From positions 2,993,501 to 3,057,500 of the forward strand of contig NZ_CP132543.1 of assembly GCF_030845195.1 (NCBI RefSeq): a stretch of 64,000 nt of DNA, given 5' to 3'. This document shows, piece by piece, positions 1 through 7,977 of the stretch. The DNA is from Sanyastnella coralliicola. GTDB lineage: Bacteria > Bacteroidota > Bacteroidia > Flavobacteriales_D > Sanyastnellaceae. Each line of letters begins with the position of its first letter. Position 1 is the stretch's first letter. Both the position numbers and the translations under genes were made by a program. The notes beneath the pieces were generated by a model, which saw only the letters and a list, made by a program, of their open reading frames with translations, did not search any database and was not told where the DNA came from.

Positions 1-687
1 TTGAGGCTGTTCACGGAAATCTCGTGTGAGCTGAAGCTCTGCTTGTTCAATGTGATTCGAGTAGAGGTGCACATCTCCAAAGGTGTGTACAAACTCACCA
101 AGCTCGTAACCGCACACTTGCGCCAACATCATTGTCAGCAACGCATACGAAGCGATGTTAAACGGCACTCCAAGGAAGGTATCAGCGCTACGCTGGTAAA
201 GCTGACACGAGAGTTTTCCATCTGCCACATAGAACTGGAACAAGCAGTGACAAGGTGGAAGCGCCATATCATCGATAAATGAGGGGTTCCAAGCGGAAAC
301 AATGTGACGACGAGAGTCAGGATTGTTTTTCAGAGAATCCACCAATTTCTTGATTTGATCAGTATGGCTTCCATCAGGATTCGGCCAAGAGCGCCATTGG
401 TATCCGTACACCGGACCAAGGTCTCCATTTTCATCTGCCCACTCATCCCAGATACGCACACCATTGTCTTTCAAGTACTTGATATTGGTATCCCCTTGAA
501 GGAACCAAAGTAGCTCGTGAATGATCGAACGGAGGTGAAGCTTCTTAGTGGTCAATACCGGAAATCCTTCACTGAGGTCAAAGCGCATTTGGTAACCAAA
601 ACAACTGATGGTTCCGGTTCCTGTGCGGTCTTCCTTTTTCGTACCGTTGGCGAGAATATGGCGAAGGAGGTCGTGGTATTGCTGCAT
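1..687 (-). CDS. thyA: Thymidylate synthase (5' portion of gene; 3' end beyond window)
   Basis: Makes dTMP from dUMP using methylene-tetrahydrofolate in the cytosol. The frame is open from an ATG at 687 to the window edge and gives 229 residues; about 35 residues are expected beyond the edge by comparison with the 264-residue E. coli enzyme. The folate/dUMP-site signature LPPCHC places the catalytic cysteine at residue 146, the same number as in E. coli. The N-terminus ([12 protein letters not shown], then RTGTGT) and the block [13 protein letters not shown] are typical of the family. A TAACTTCG box at 705-712 precedes the start. The gene is divergent from nothing close by: the upstream neighbour (794-2086) is on the same strand and ends in a terminator at 752-779, so thyA should have its own transcript. 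Confidence 0.96.
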   Translation of the reverse strand, partial: MQQYHDLLRHILANGTKKEDRTGTGTISCFGYQMRFDLSEGFPVLTTKKLHLRSIIHELLWFLQGDTNIKYLKDNGVRIWDEWADENGDLGPVYGYQWRSWPNPDGSHTDQIKKLVDSLKNNPDSRRHIVSAWNPSFIDDMALPPCHCLFQFYVADGKLSCQLYQRSADTFLGVPFNIASYALLTMMLAQVCGYELGEFVHTFGDVHLYSNHIEQAELQLTRDFREQPQ

Positions 688-704
688 CTGAATAAACTTT
701 CATA

Positions 705-712
705 CGAAGTTA
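705..712 (-). promoter_or_regulatory. -7 box of thyA (TAACTTCG)
   Basis: On the minus strand this matches the Bacteroidota -7 consensus TAnnTTTG with C in place of the third T. It lies 17 bases before the thyA ATG and downstream of the terminator of the preceding gene. I see no clear -33 TTG element at normal spacing. Confidence 0.45.
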
Positions 713-751
713 CTTTCAAACACTCAGAATTCCGGACAAAAAGGAAAGAAG

Positions 752-779
752 AAAGGCACCATTTTTCAACGATGCCTTT
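752..779 (-). terminator. Intrinsic terminator of the 794-2086 gene
   Basis: Arms AAAGGCA (752-758) and TGCCTTT (773-779) form a 7-bp stem. Read on the minus strand the stem is followed by a pyrimidine-rich, T-rich tract (738-751). It sits 15 bases past the stop of the dockerin-like gene and ahead of the thyA promoter. Confidence 0.65.
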
Positions 780-793
780 TAATTTCTTAGTGG

Positions 794-2086
794 TTATTCA
801 CATGCAGGACACTGGGTCTGCCATGAAGTTCCGAAGGAGCCGAGGAGGACTGCTAAATCACCAGCCCCTACTGCGCCATCACCATCTAAATCTTGAGGAC
901 AATCACAGGTGACACCAAAAGCACCCAAAATAGAGGTCATATCTGCTGTTCCTACCGAGCCATCTCCGTTCAAATCTGCTTCTAAACAGGTAATGGATGC
1001 CACTTCAAAGGAGGCGGTGACATCACAATCTAAACCGTACGTAATCGAAAAATTGTATACCCCTGGCTCTGTCAACCCAGAGATTACATTTCCATTTAAG
1101 CTCCCTCCAGTAGGCGACCAGGTAATGTCACTAATAGATTCACTGAAGCCATCGGCCGTTCCTGAAACTAAAACACTTCCCTCTTGGTAAGTAGCATTTT
1201 CATTTCCAATAATACAGTCTTGTCCAACTACATCAATCGAAGCTGAGATCAATTCATCGTTCAACTGTATTGTAGCTTGCGCCGCACAACCCCATTGTGT
1301 ATCTGTAACGATGACATCGTACAAACCTTCAGATAGATTATTGAATCCTACATTGTTATCATCAATGATCAACATGTCTCCAGATGTTAATTGGAAGGAG
1401 TAGTTACCGGAACTCGTTTCATCAGTGAAGAATACTGAACCATAGGCAAAGTCTCCTTGGGCATCAGCGGTTGCACATTTTTTGGGATGACTAATAATCT
1501 CGCTAAAAATTGGAGCCGCATCATCAACTACTACATCAAGGAATTGGACATCAGTGAAACACTGCTGACTTCGAAGAAAGAAGTTGTACGTACCTGGTTC
1601 AAATCCCGCGATCACTTCTCCGTTTGAATACTGAACGCTTGAATTTGAAGACTCGGTGATTTCTACGGCTACATTAGTATTAATTGTAATCGTACCACTT
1701 GCATCTCCATTACAACTTGGGGTCATTATTACTTCAGTCAGACTCTCATCAATCAACACAACTGGATCAAAGGTGTTGGTGTAGTCAAATTGTGTCCCTG
1801 AATCGTCAATAAAGCTAATAGTGACAGGGTCCGAAGTAGTATTATCAAAATAGGCCGACACCCAAATGTTATCTCCCAAAATGGTTGGTATGAATTCCGA
1901 TAATTCGCAATTGGTCAAGGTAAAATCTGGTATCTCTTCGAGTTGCACCCCGTCTTCAATTCGGTCAATGACCAGAAGAAAATTAGATTCAGCAGGGTTA
2001 TCACAATTTGGATCGAAGTTCCAATAGGTTTGAGCGCACAGCCCAGTGCACGCCCATACGAGCGCGAAGGTCAAAATGATTTTCAT
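794..2086 (-). CDS. Secreted protein with C-terminal dockerin-like repeats
   Basis: 430 residues. A signal peptide is clear (hydrophobic residues 4-17, cleavage after about residue 18 in GLCAQ). The body is beta-rich and low in lysine, with weak repetition that resembles SprB-type/Ig-like repeats ('GTITI', 'GLYDVIVTD', 'GVYNFSI'); I cannot name a catalytic domain. The C-terminus holds two EF-hand-like dockerin repeats, DLNGDGSVGTADMTSILGAF and DLDGDGAVGAGDLAVLLGSF, each with Asp/Asn at calcium-ligand positions, then a short Cys-containing tail. It lacks the usual T9SS sorting domain. Two other secreted proteins here (45014-45934, 57014-58567) end the same way. Function unknown; surface display or adhesion is an inference. 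Confidence 0.8.
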   Translation of the reverse strand: MKIILTFALVWACTGLCAQTYWNFDPNCDNPAESNFLLVIDRIEDGVQLEEIPDFTLTNCELSEFIPTILGDNIWVSAYFDNTTSDPVTISFIDDSGTQFDYTNTFDPVVLIDESLTEVIMTPSCNGDASGTITINTNVAVEITESSNSSVQYSNGEVIAGFEPGTYNFFLRSQQCFTDVQFLDVVVDDAAPIFSEIISHPKKCATADAQGDFAYGSVFFTDETSSGNYSFQLTSGDMLIIDDNNVGFNNLSEGLYDVIVTDTQWGCAAQATIQLNDELISASIDVVGQDCIIGNENATYQEGSVLVSGTADGFSESISDITWSPTGGSLNGNVISGLTEPGVYNFSITYGLDCDVTASFEVASITCLEADLNGDGSVGTADMTSILGAFGVTCDCPQDLDGDGAVGAGDLAVLLGSFGTSWQTQCPACE

Positions 2087-2144
2087 AGTGTAGTTCTTTT
2101 GTTGGGCTTAAGATAGTCAGTGACGACTAGTAGGCAAACAAAAA

Positions 2145-3284
2145 CTACTTAGAAATAACTCGAATTGTCTCCTTTACCTGAGCCACTTTTGCAGGAAGTT
2201 CAGCCACTTCATTCGCCAAAATGGTTACGTGTCCCATCTTTCTGAAAGGCTTTGTTGTTGATTTACCATAGATGTGCGGGTAAACCCCCTCCATACGGAG
2301 CAAATCATCGAAGCCATCATAAATCACAGGCCCAGTATACCCCTCAGCCCCCACAAGATTCACCATCGCCGCCGGACGAAGCGTTTCTGTGCTGCCTAGT
2401 GGAAGATTGAGTACCGATCTCAGGTGTTGTTCGAACTGAGAGCAGATGTTCCCTTCGATGCTGTGGTGACCGCTATTATGAGTTCGTGGTGCCGCCTCGT
2501 TGACGAGAACTTCTCCCGACGTTGTTAGGAACATTTCGATGGCGATGATACCTCTAAACTCAAGGGCGTCTGCCACTTGCATCGCGAGCTTTTCCGCGCT
2601 AGCGGCAACATCATCAGCAATATTGGCTGGTGCAAAAAGGTAATCGACGAGGTTGGCTACCGGGTCAAACACCAATTCAACCACCGGGAAAGCCTTGGTC
2701 TCACCTTGCTCATTGCGCGCAATGATGACCGATAGCTCTTTTTCTATATCTACAAGATCTTCAACCACACATGGTCCGTCAAAGGCTTTGGCCAAGTCAT
2801 CAGCCGAGCGAAGTACTGCCACTCCTTTGCCGTCATAACCTCCAGTTCTTGCCTTCAAGACGCATGGTAAATCATCAGCTGTCAACTCTGTTCCAGACTC
2901 GATCAAACGAAAATCACTGGTCGCGATGTTATGGTCAGCATAGAACTGCTTTTGAATCCCTTTGTCTTTGATGATTTCCAAGTGAGCTGGATCAGGGCAA
3001 ACCTTCACCCCTTGCGCTTGAAGATCTTTCAAGGCTTGGGTATTCACGTCTTCGATTTCGATTGTGATCAGGTCTTTGTCGGTTCCAAATTTCATCACCG
3101 TATCGTAGTCACGGAATTCACCGCACGTGAAGCTATTTGCAAGCTCTGCACATGGCGCATCGTGTGTAGGATCTAGCACATGGATTTGAATATCAAGGCT
3201 TGCGGCCTCTTGGATCAACATTCTTCCGAGCTGGCCTCCTCCAAGGATACCGAGCTTAAAGTTCTTACCGTAAACTGGTTTCAT
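2145..3284 (-). CDS. purK: N5-carboxyaminoimidazole ribonucleotide synthase
   Basis: ATP-grasp enzyme of de novo purine synthesis: converts AIR, bicarbonate and ATP to N5-CAIR. At 379 residues it has normal length. The nucleotide-fold start LGILGGGQLGRMLIQEA (about 12-28), the ATP-grasp segment LKARTGGYDGKGVAVL (about 143-158) and the C-terminal NEAAPRTHNSGHHSIEGN (about 262-279) are family hallmarks. Its ATG overlaps the stop of the upstream PhyH-like gene as ATGA (3281-3284), so the two are probably co-translated. A copy of the dispersed 13-base word lies inside at 2592-2604 and is read as Ala-Ser-Ala-Glu. purE is not in the window. Confidence 0.95.
   Translation of the reverse strand: MKPVYGKNFKLGILGGGQLGRMLIQEAASLDIQIHVLDPTHDAPCAELANSFTCGEFRDYDTVMKFGTDKDLITIEIEDVNTQALKDLQAQGVKVCPDPAHLEIIKDKGIQKQFYADHNIATSDFRLIESGTELTADDLPCVLKARTGGYDGKGVAVLRSADDLAKAFDGPCVVEDLVDIEKELSVIIARNEQGETKAFPVVELVFDPVANLVDYLFAPANIADDVAASAEKLAMQVADALEFRGIIAIEMFLTTSGEVLVNEAAPRTHNSGHHSIEGNICSQFEQHLRSVLNLPLGSTETLRPAAMVNLVGAEGYTGPVIYDGFDDLLRMEGVYPHIYGKSTTKPFRKMGHVTILANEVAELPAKVAQVKETIRVISK
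2592..2604 (+). repeat. Dispersed word TTCCGCGCTAGCG, copy 1
   Basis: Exact copy inside purK. In the gene's sense it reads Ala-Ser-Ala-Glu. Confidence 0.85.
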
Positions 3285-4252
3285 GCGTTGTCAAATTCAA
3301 TAAGTGCCGGACGTTGCGTGATCTCGTGATAACAGATCACTTCTGGTGACATGTAATGTACCACCATGCTTTTCCGCGTTAGCGAAGGATCATTCATCTT
3401 GATAGCGCCATGGATCAAATTGCCATGCCACAAGAAGACATCTCCTTTCTTTGGATATAAGGTCTCTGGCTTGATTCCGCGTTCAGCGACCATTTTCTGA
3501 ATGTACTCTTCGTAATGTAGATAGGCATCCTTACCCAAGAGCAAAGAATTGCCTCCATGATCAAAGGTATCGTTCAAGACATATGGAAACTTGTGGCTTC
3601 CTGGCCAGTACTGAAGTGGTCCTTGATCAGGGCCGATATCTTCAAGCGCCACCCAAGCAGCAGTCAAATACCCCAAAGGATAGGTGGTCATGTGGATGGA
3701 ATCACTGTGTGCGCGTTGCTCACTGCTCTTGAAGAAATTGATGCTTTGGAACGGCACCATATTCTTACCTAGCAAGAATTTAAAGGCATCCACGATTCCT
3801 TTGTCACGCGCTATTTTGCCCATCAACTCACCTTGACGATAAGCGAACATGATCTTCTTACCGCTGTAGTTAAAGTCAATGGTGCCGTCTTCCATCAAAC
3901 GGTCAATCTCTGCGTTGGTATTGTCAATGAACTCCTCACTGAAGTACCCACGCAAAATGGCGTACCCACCGTCTACCCACGTTTCCGCGATAGCGTCTTT
4001 CACCTTTGGATCAAGCTGATCAAAACCTGCCTGCTGTCGAATATCCGTTGAGTCATCACTCCACGGACGTTCATCCGGAAGGCTTTTGAAATCGGCACTT
4101 GAAATGGGAGCGTAGACCGATTTTTTCAAACCGTATTGCTTGTAGAGCTCTTTGTTCCGTTGCAGCAAGGCACGTTTCGACATATTAAAGATGTGATATG
4201 CCGGCTTTACGCGTCGGAAGAAACCCCAGTATTTATCAAGCAACTTAGCCAT
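3281..4252 (-). CDS. Phytanoyl-CoA dioxygenase (PhyH) family Fe(II)/2-oxoglutarate oxygenase
   Basis: 323 residues. The iron-binding facial triad is visible: H182-x-D184 in RAHSDSIHM and H281 in GNLIHGA. R293 in LTRKSMVVHY is placed to bind 2-oxoglutarate. The segment GPLQYWPGSHKFP is typical of PhyH proteins. The real substrate cannot be read from sequence; family members hydroxylate lipids, small metabolites or natural products. The start at 4252 is supported by a TAATTTTG box 4 bases upstream (4257-4264). The stop overlaps the purK start (ATGA). Two exact copies of the dispersed word lie in the gene (3372 and 3983). Confidence 0.85.
   Translation of the reverse strand: MAKLLDKYWGFFRRVKPAYHIFNMSKRALLQRNKELYKQYGLKKSVYAPISSADFKSLPDERPWSDDSTDIRQQAGFDQLDPKVKDAIAETWVDGGYAILRGYFSEEFIDNTNAEIDRLMEDGTIDFNYSGKKIMFAYRQGELMGKIARDKGIVDAFKFLLGKNMVPFQSINFFKSSEQRAHSDSIHMTTYPLGYLTAAWVALEDIGPDQGPLQYWPGSHKFPYVLNDTFDHGGNSLLLGKDAYLHYEEYIQKMVAERGIKPETLYPKKGDVFLWHGNLIHGAIKMNDPSLTRKSMVVHYMSPEVICYHEITQRPALIEFDNA
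3372..3384 (+). repeat. Dispersed word TTCCGCGTTAGCG, copy 2
   Basis: Exact copy in the PhyH gene. It is the only main-orientation copy read out of the common frame (Ser-Leu-Thr-Arg-Lys), and it overlaps the proposed 2-oxoglutarate-binding arginine. Confidence 0.85.
3983..3995 (+). repeat. Dispersed word TTCCGCGATAGCG, copy 3
   Basis: Exact copy in the PhyH gene, read as Ala-Ile-Ala-Glu. Confidence 0.85.
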
Positions 4253-4256
4253 GGAG

Positions 4257-4264
4257 CAAAATTA
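4257..4264 (-). promoter_or_regulatory. -7 box of the phyH-purK pair (TAATTTTG)
   Basis: Perfect TAnnTTTG on the minus strand, separated from the ATG at 4252 by only 4 bases. A start site a few bases downstream would fall at or inside the start codon, so the mRNA may be leaderless. Confidence 0.5.
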
Positions 4265-4346
4265 GAATTAGAAATAGAACTAGGGTGATATTCGGCCTGA
4301 TAATTGTACTAATCATGTACCTGAATGTCGTCCGAAAGCAAAAAAG

Positions 4347-4354
4347 TATATTTG
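4347..4354 (+). promoter_or_regulatory. -7 box of the 4358 gene (TATATTTG)
   Basis: Perfect TAnnTTTG only 3 bases before the ATG at 4358. It lies between the longer in-frame ATG at 4325 and 4358 and so argues for the 4358 start. Possible leaderless mRNA. Confidence 0.5.
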
Positions 4355-4357
4355 ATT

Positions 4358-4924
4358 ATGAAGTATCTCATTGCCGCAGCCATTTTCTTTAGTTCCATTA
4401 CCGCGTTTGGCCAACGCAGTGACAATAATAATATGGCCGGACAACAGCGCTGGGTGTTTGGTGGAGATATTGCTCTTTCATTCGGAACCAATATTACTGT
4501 AATTGGTGCTGCCCCTTCTGTTGGATATCGATTTACCGAAAGGCTGACTGCAGGTGGAGGATTTCTCTATTACTACTATCGTTTCAGAGATAACCTCGGT
4601 GAATTCAGCACATCGATTTATGGACCTCAGCTGTTCGGTCGTTTCACAGCATTCCAGGATTTGATTTCTGATGGAGACCGATTATTTCTTCAAACCGACT
4701 TTTACAATATCAATACTGAGTTCTTGCAGGTCGTTGAGACTGACCCATTGACAGTGGAACAACGTCGTGATTGGGTGCCTCAGTGGTTTGTTGGCGGCGG
4801 GTACTACACTTCTATAGGGGGCAATGTATTCGCAGGACTCACGGTAATGTGGGACGTCATTGGAGATAGCCGCGCACCTTTCCAAAGTCCACTTATTCGA
4901 GGTGGAATTTCTTTTGGTCTCTGA
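4358..4924 (+). CDS. Small outer-membrane beta-barrel-like protein
   Basis: 188 residues from the ATG at 4358. That start gives a good signal peptide (MKYLIAAAIFFSSITAFGQ), whereas an in-frame ATG at 4325 would put 11 polar residues in front of it. The mature part alternates short glycine/aromatic strands (RWVFGGDIALSFG, PSVGYRFTERLTAGGGFLYYYY) and ends in GGISFGL with the frequent glycine pattern of small OmpA/OmpW-size barrels. About eight strands are plausible. No enzymatic motif is seen. It is monocistronic between a minus-strand gene and mscS. Function unknown. Confidence 0.75.
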   Translation: MKYLIAAAIFFSSITAFGQRSDNNNMAGQQRWVFGGDIALSFGTNITVIGAAPSVGYRFTERLTAGGGFLYYYYRFRDNLGEFSTSIYGPQLFGRFTAFQDLISDGDRLFLQTDFYNINTEFLQVVETDPLTVEQRRDWVPQWFVGGGYYTSIGGNVFAGLTVMWDVIGDSRAPFQSPLIRGGISFGL

Positions 4925-4945
4925 TCTAGTTTCTTTTTTCTCGAT

Positions 4946-4953
4946 TAATTTCG
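4946..4953 (+). promoter_or_regulatory. -7 box of the mscS-like gene (TAATTTCG)
   Basis: TAnnTTCG variant 4 bases before the ATG at 4958. Spacing is the same as for the phyH and permease genes. Confidence 0.4.
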
Positions 4954-4957
4954 CGGC

Positions 4958-6022
4958 ATGGAAGAATTTCTCTCCTATGACCTGTGGGGTAACCCTGTGC
5001 AAGAATGGCTGATCGCTAGTGCCTTCTTCGTGGGTAGTATCGTACTCGCGAAGTTCCTTTACTGGACATTCGGACGCATCTTCAAAAGCCTTGCTTCACG
5101 CACGAAAACGAAGCTTGACGACATTCTCATCGACATGCTCGAGGAGCCGATTGTTTTCGCGATTGTGATCATTGGAATGTGGTGGGGGTATGACCACCTC
5201 GACTTCGGTGAGGGAGTGCAGGTGTGGGTGCAGCGGGTCTTCCGTATCCTGATTGCCATCAATATTACTTGGCTCATTGTGCGTTTGGTAGATGCAGTTA
5301 TGAGTGAATTCCTCATTCCATACGCTGAGAAGAGCGATGGCTCTATGGATCAAGTGATGCCGGTCATCCGCAAGACAATCAAAGCTCTCATCTGGGTATT
5401 GGGGGTGTTACTTGCCTTGAATAATGCTGGTTACGACGTAGGGGCCTTACTCGCCGGGGTTGGTATTGGCGGTCTAGCGATGGCTATGGCCGCTAAAGAC
5501 TTTGTGGCGAATATCTTCGGTGGTATCACGGTCTTCATTGACAAGCCTTTTGTGCTTGGAGATCGAATTAAAATTGACGGTCATGACGGAATGGTTCGTG
5601 ACATTGGCATCCGTTCAACTAAGATCCAAACTCTGGAAGGGAGGTTCATTACTGTGCCAAACCACAAGTTCACTGATAGCTACGTCGAAAACGTCACAAG
5701 TGAGCCTTCTCGAAAGATGACCATTACGCTTGGTCTGACTTATGACACCTCGCACGAGGACATTAAGAAGGCCAAGACCATTCTACAAGAGATTGCCGCT
5801 AAACACAATCAAACAGAAGATCGATACTTCGTTTGGTTTGCAGGATTCGGCGACTTCAGTTTGAATGTTTCTATGATCTACTACATCGCAAAGGATGGAG
5901 ATCTTTTCGATGTGCCGAATGAGGTGAACCTTGAAATTCTAGAACGATTTAATGAAGCCGGCTTGGAATTCGCCTTCCCTACCCAAACGGTATATCACTC
6001 TTCTTTAGACCAGGGTAAATAA
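4958..6022 (+). CDS. Small-conductance mechanosensitive channel, MscS family
   Basis: Inner-membrane channel that opens under membrane tension on osmotic downshock. 354 residues with about four hydrophobic segments (near residues 17-37, 65-80, 92-110, 135-160). The pore helix is the Gly/Ala-rich stretch ALLAGVGIGGLAMAMAAKDF (about 165-184), followed by the MscS beta-domain with FIDKPFVLGDRIKIDGHDG and VPNHKFTDSYVENVT. The C-terminal alpha/beta domain is present. The last 28 bases overlap the 3' end of the convergent mtgA gene. Confidence 0.92.
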   Translation: MEEFLSYDLWGNPVQEWLIASAFFVGSIVLAKFLYWTFGRIFKSLASRTKTKLDDILIDMLEEPIVFAIVIIGMWWGYDHLDFGEGVQVWVQRVFRILIAINITWLIVRLVDAVMSEFLIPYAEKSDGSMDQVMPVIRKTIKALIWVLGVLLALNNAGYDVGALLAGVGIGGLAMAMAAKDFVANIFGGITVFIDKPFVLGDRIKIDGHDGMVRDIGIRSTKIQTLEGRFITVPNHKFTDSYVENVTSEPSRKMTITLGLTYDTSHEDIKKAKTILQEIAAKHNQTEDRYFVWFAGFGDFSLNVSMIYYIAKDGDLFDVPNEVNLEILERFNEAGLEFAFPTQTVYHSSLDQGK

Positions 6023-6678
6023 TCCTTCCCTCCTAACAGACGCATTTGCTTCTCCACCTTGTAGGCTCGATTGCTCAAGTAGCTACTCGGTTTACCAGGA
6101 TTGGAACGACGCGGTTGTGGAAATGCGCTCACCATCAAAGACGCTTGTCGCCGTGAAACATCGGTGCATGATTTGCCGAAGTAATGTCGAGCAGCGGCAT
6201 CCACTCCGAAGCATTGTGGTCCCGTTTCGATTACGTTGAGGTAGACCTCCATGATGCGCTCCTTACTCCAGAAAATTTCGATGAGGGCCGTAAACCAGAC
6301 TTCGAGTCCCTTGCGAACCCAAGTACGCGAGGGCCACAGGAACACGTTTTTCGCCGTTTGCTGCGAAATGGTGCTGGCCCCAATGGTGCGTTCGTGGGTC
6401 TTATTGTATTCGATGGCTGCAGCTATCGCTTCTGTATCAAATCCCCAATGGCTAGGGAAACGCTGATCTTCAGCTGCAATTGCAGCAAGCGGCAGTTGGT
6501 AGCTCATTTCTTTTAAGTCTACCCACTCTCCTTCTTTCTCGGTTCCTTGCCAGATTTGAAGTGCTGTGATTGGTGGGTTCACCCATTTATAGAGCAAGAC
6601 CCACGCCACCGAAAAGATGATAAATCGGATCGCGACCCAACGGAAGATTCTCCATATCCTACGTAAGAGTCGCAACAT
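5995..6678 (-). CDS. mtgA: Monofunctional biosynthetic peptidoglycan transglycosylase
   Basis: Family GT51 enzyme that polymerises lipid II into glycan strands at the periplasmic face. 227 residues; an N-terminal membrane anchor (about 10-32) follows a basic start. The GT51 motif with the catalytic glutamate is seen in AAIAAEDQRFPSHWGFD (about 64-80), then GASTISQQTAKNVFLW and MEVYLNVIETGPQCFGVDAAA. No transpeptidase domain follows, which separates it from bifunctional PBPs. Its 3' end overlaps the convergent mscS gene. Confidence 0.93.
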   Translation of the reverse strand: MLRLLRRIWRIFRWVAIRFIIFSVAWVLLYKWVNPPITALQIWQGTEKEGEWVDLKEMSYQLPLAAIAAEDQRFPSHWGFDTEAIAAAIEYNKTHERTIGASTISQQTAKNVFLWPSRTWVRKGLEVWFTALIEIFWSKERIMEVYLNVIETGPQCFGVDAAARHYFGKSCTDVSRRQASLMVSAFPQPRRSNPGKPSSYLSNRAYKVEKQMRLLGGKDYLPWSKEE

Positions 6679-6682
6679 ACTT

Positions 6683-7801
6683 TTAGCCGTTTACTCGACC
6701 CTTGAGGTCTTTTGACAAACCGTCTTTATGAAGAAGGATTGAAATCGTTTTCAATCGGAAGTATGCCATGCTGATGTACTGGTATCCGTCGTAATCGTTT
6801 CCAGTTCCCCAAGAGTTTTTGATCATGAAGTAGCGATTCCCTTCTTGGTCTTCCGCAATACCTGTGAGGTGCATCAAGTGATCGTCAGTCGTTTTGTAGT
6901 TCTCAAAACCTTCTTGACGCATTTCTTGAGTTACCGATGGTTCTTTGATGATCGTTTTAAACATCTTGTCTTTCGCTGTACCCGCTGGTGGAACGATTGC
7001 CATTCCTTCACGGAAACTGAATCCTCGTTCACTAACGTCAGCATCCCATGCCACAGTATATCCATTTTCCAAAGCGTCTACTACAGCTTGTTCAAGTTCG
7101 TCGATAGACACGTTGTAGAATGAACCTTGAGAGAAGTTATCTGGCACTTCCAAGACGAACCATGAGTTCATTGGGTGGTGCGTAAAAGATGTCAAGCTCA
7201 CGTAGTCATCGGCTACAATACCGAGTTCATCACGCAATGAAGCAGGCGTGTATTTCTTGCCTTGGTATTCAAATTCACCAGGCATTTCACCGAGATAAGC
7301 ATCGAGTACGCCTTCTACTGCTTCCATCCATGTTGCACCTGAAGCTGCATTTCTCTTCTCAACAACCGCTTTCACGATGCCTTCAAGAATCGCATCCATT
7401 TCCCCGTGATCATGGCGATCTGCGTTGTATTCGATTCCGTCGTATACGCTTTCTGGAACAACACCGTAGTCACGAATGGCATTGATTACATCGTGACAAA
7501 GGCTTCCTGGTCCGAACTGATACTTCCCGTGGTAGCGCACGTACATCTCTGCCTTTCTCGGGTAGGTCACACGCACGTTGAACATCTCTGAAAGGTCATG
7601 TTCTCCTTTACCCATACGAATCAACTCGCTTTCTATGAAAGAAGTCGTTGAGTAACTCCAACAAGTACCGGTGCGACATTGGTCTTTAGTAGATGTCGCA
7701 TCGAGGTTAATCTTCTCTTTGAACTTGTATGCGTTTTGAGCAGAAAGGCTTGCGCTTGCCAGAACAATGATGGCAAGGAATAGAACTGACTTGAAATTCA
7801 T
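6683..7801 (-). CDS. Secreted C1-family cysteine peptidase (bleomycin hydrolase/PepC-like)
   Basis: 372 residues with a signal peptide (cleavage after about residue 21, SLSAQ). The catalytic set is in the order of the C1B aminopeptidase C family: C47 in RTGTCWSYS, H308 in DDHLMHLTG and N329 in MIKNSWG, with Gln41 in the oxyanion-hole position. A secreted C1B-like peptidase is common in Bacteroidota and may trim peptides in the periplasm; substrate is not readable. The gene ends 4 bases before the mtgA start, so the two may be co-transcribed. It is divergent from ddl. Confidence 0.87.
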   Translation of the reverse strand: MNFKSVLFLAIIVLASASLSAQNAYKFKEKINLDATSTKDQCRTGTCWSYSTTSFIESELIRMGKGEHDLSEMFNVRVTYPRKAEMYVRYHGKYQFGPGSLCHDVINAIRDYGVVPESVYDGIEYNADRHDHGEMDAILEGIVKAVVEKRNAASGATWMEAVEGVLDAYLGEMPGEFEYQGKKYTPASLRDELGIVADDYVSLTSFTHHPMNSWFVLEVPDNFSQGSFYNVSIDELEQAVVDALENGYTVAWDADVSERGFSFREGMAIVPPAGTAKDKMFKTIIKEPSVTQEMRQEGFENYKTTDDHLMHLTGIAEDQEGNRYFMIKNSWGTGNDYDGYQYISMAYFRLKTISILLHKDGLSKDLKGRVNG

Positions 7802-7832
7802 CTTGTAGCAGGTATTATTATTCTCATCAAAG

Positions 7833-7859
7833 CGCTTCGAAGCAGTATGAATCGAAGCG
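7833..7859. promoter_or_regulatory. 8-bp inverted repeat between peptidase and ddl genes
   Basis: CGCTTCGA (7833-7840) and TCGAAGCG (7852-7859) are exact inverted arms separated by 11 bases. It lies in the divergent intergenic region, where an operator would be expected. No T-run follows, so it is not an obvious terminator. Could be chance. Confidence 0.3.
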
Positions 7860-7977
7860 AATGGTCACGTAAGATAGGATAAACGCCGCGCACTGTTGAC
7901 AACGAAAAGCTGAAAAAAGGCCAAAAGTGCACGTCGTACATCAGAGTACGGAAAGTACTTTCACATGGAATTCGATT

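Noticed and set aside
1-912. Plus-strand frames of 93, 69 and 131 residues at the left edge
   Set aside because: They are antisense to thyA and to the 794 gene, whose minus-strand products are clearly recognisable.
4309-4491. Short minus-strand frame of 60 residues
   Set aside because: Antisense to the start of the small outer-membrane protein; no supporting feature.
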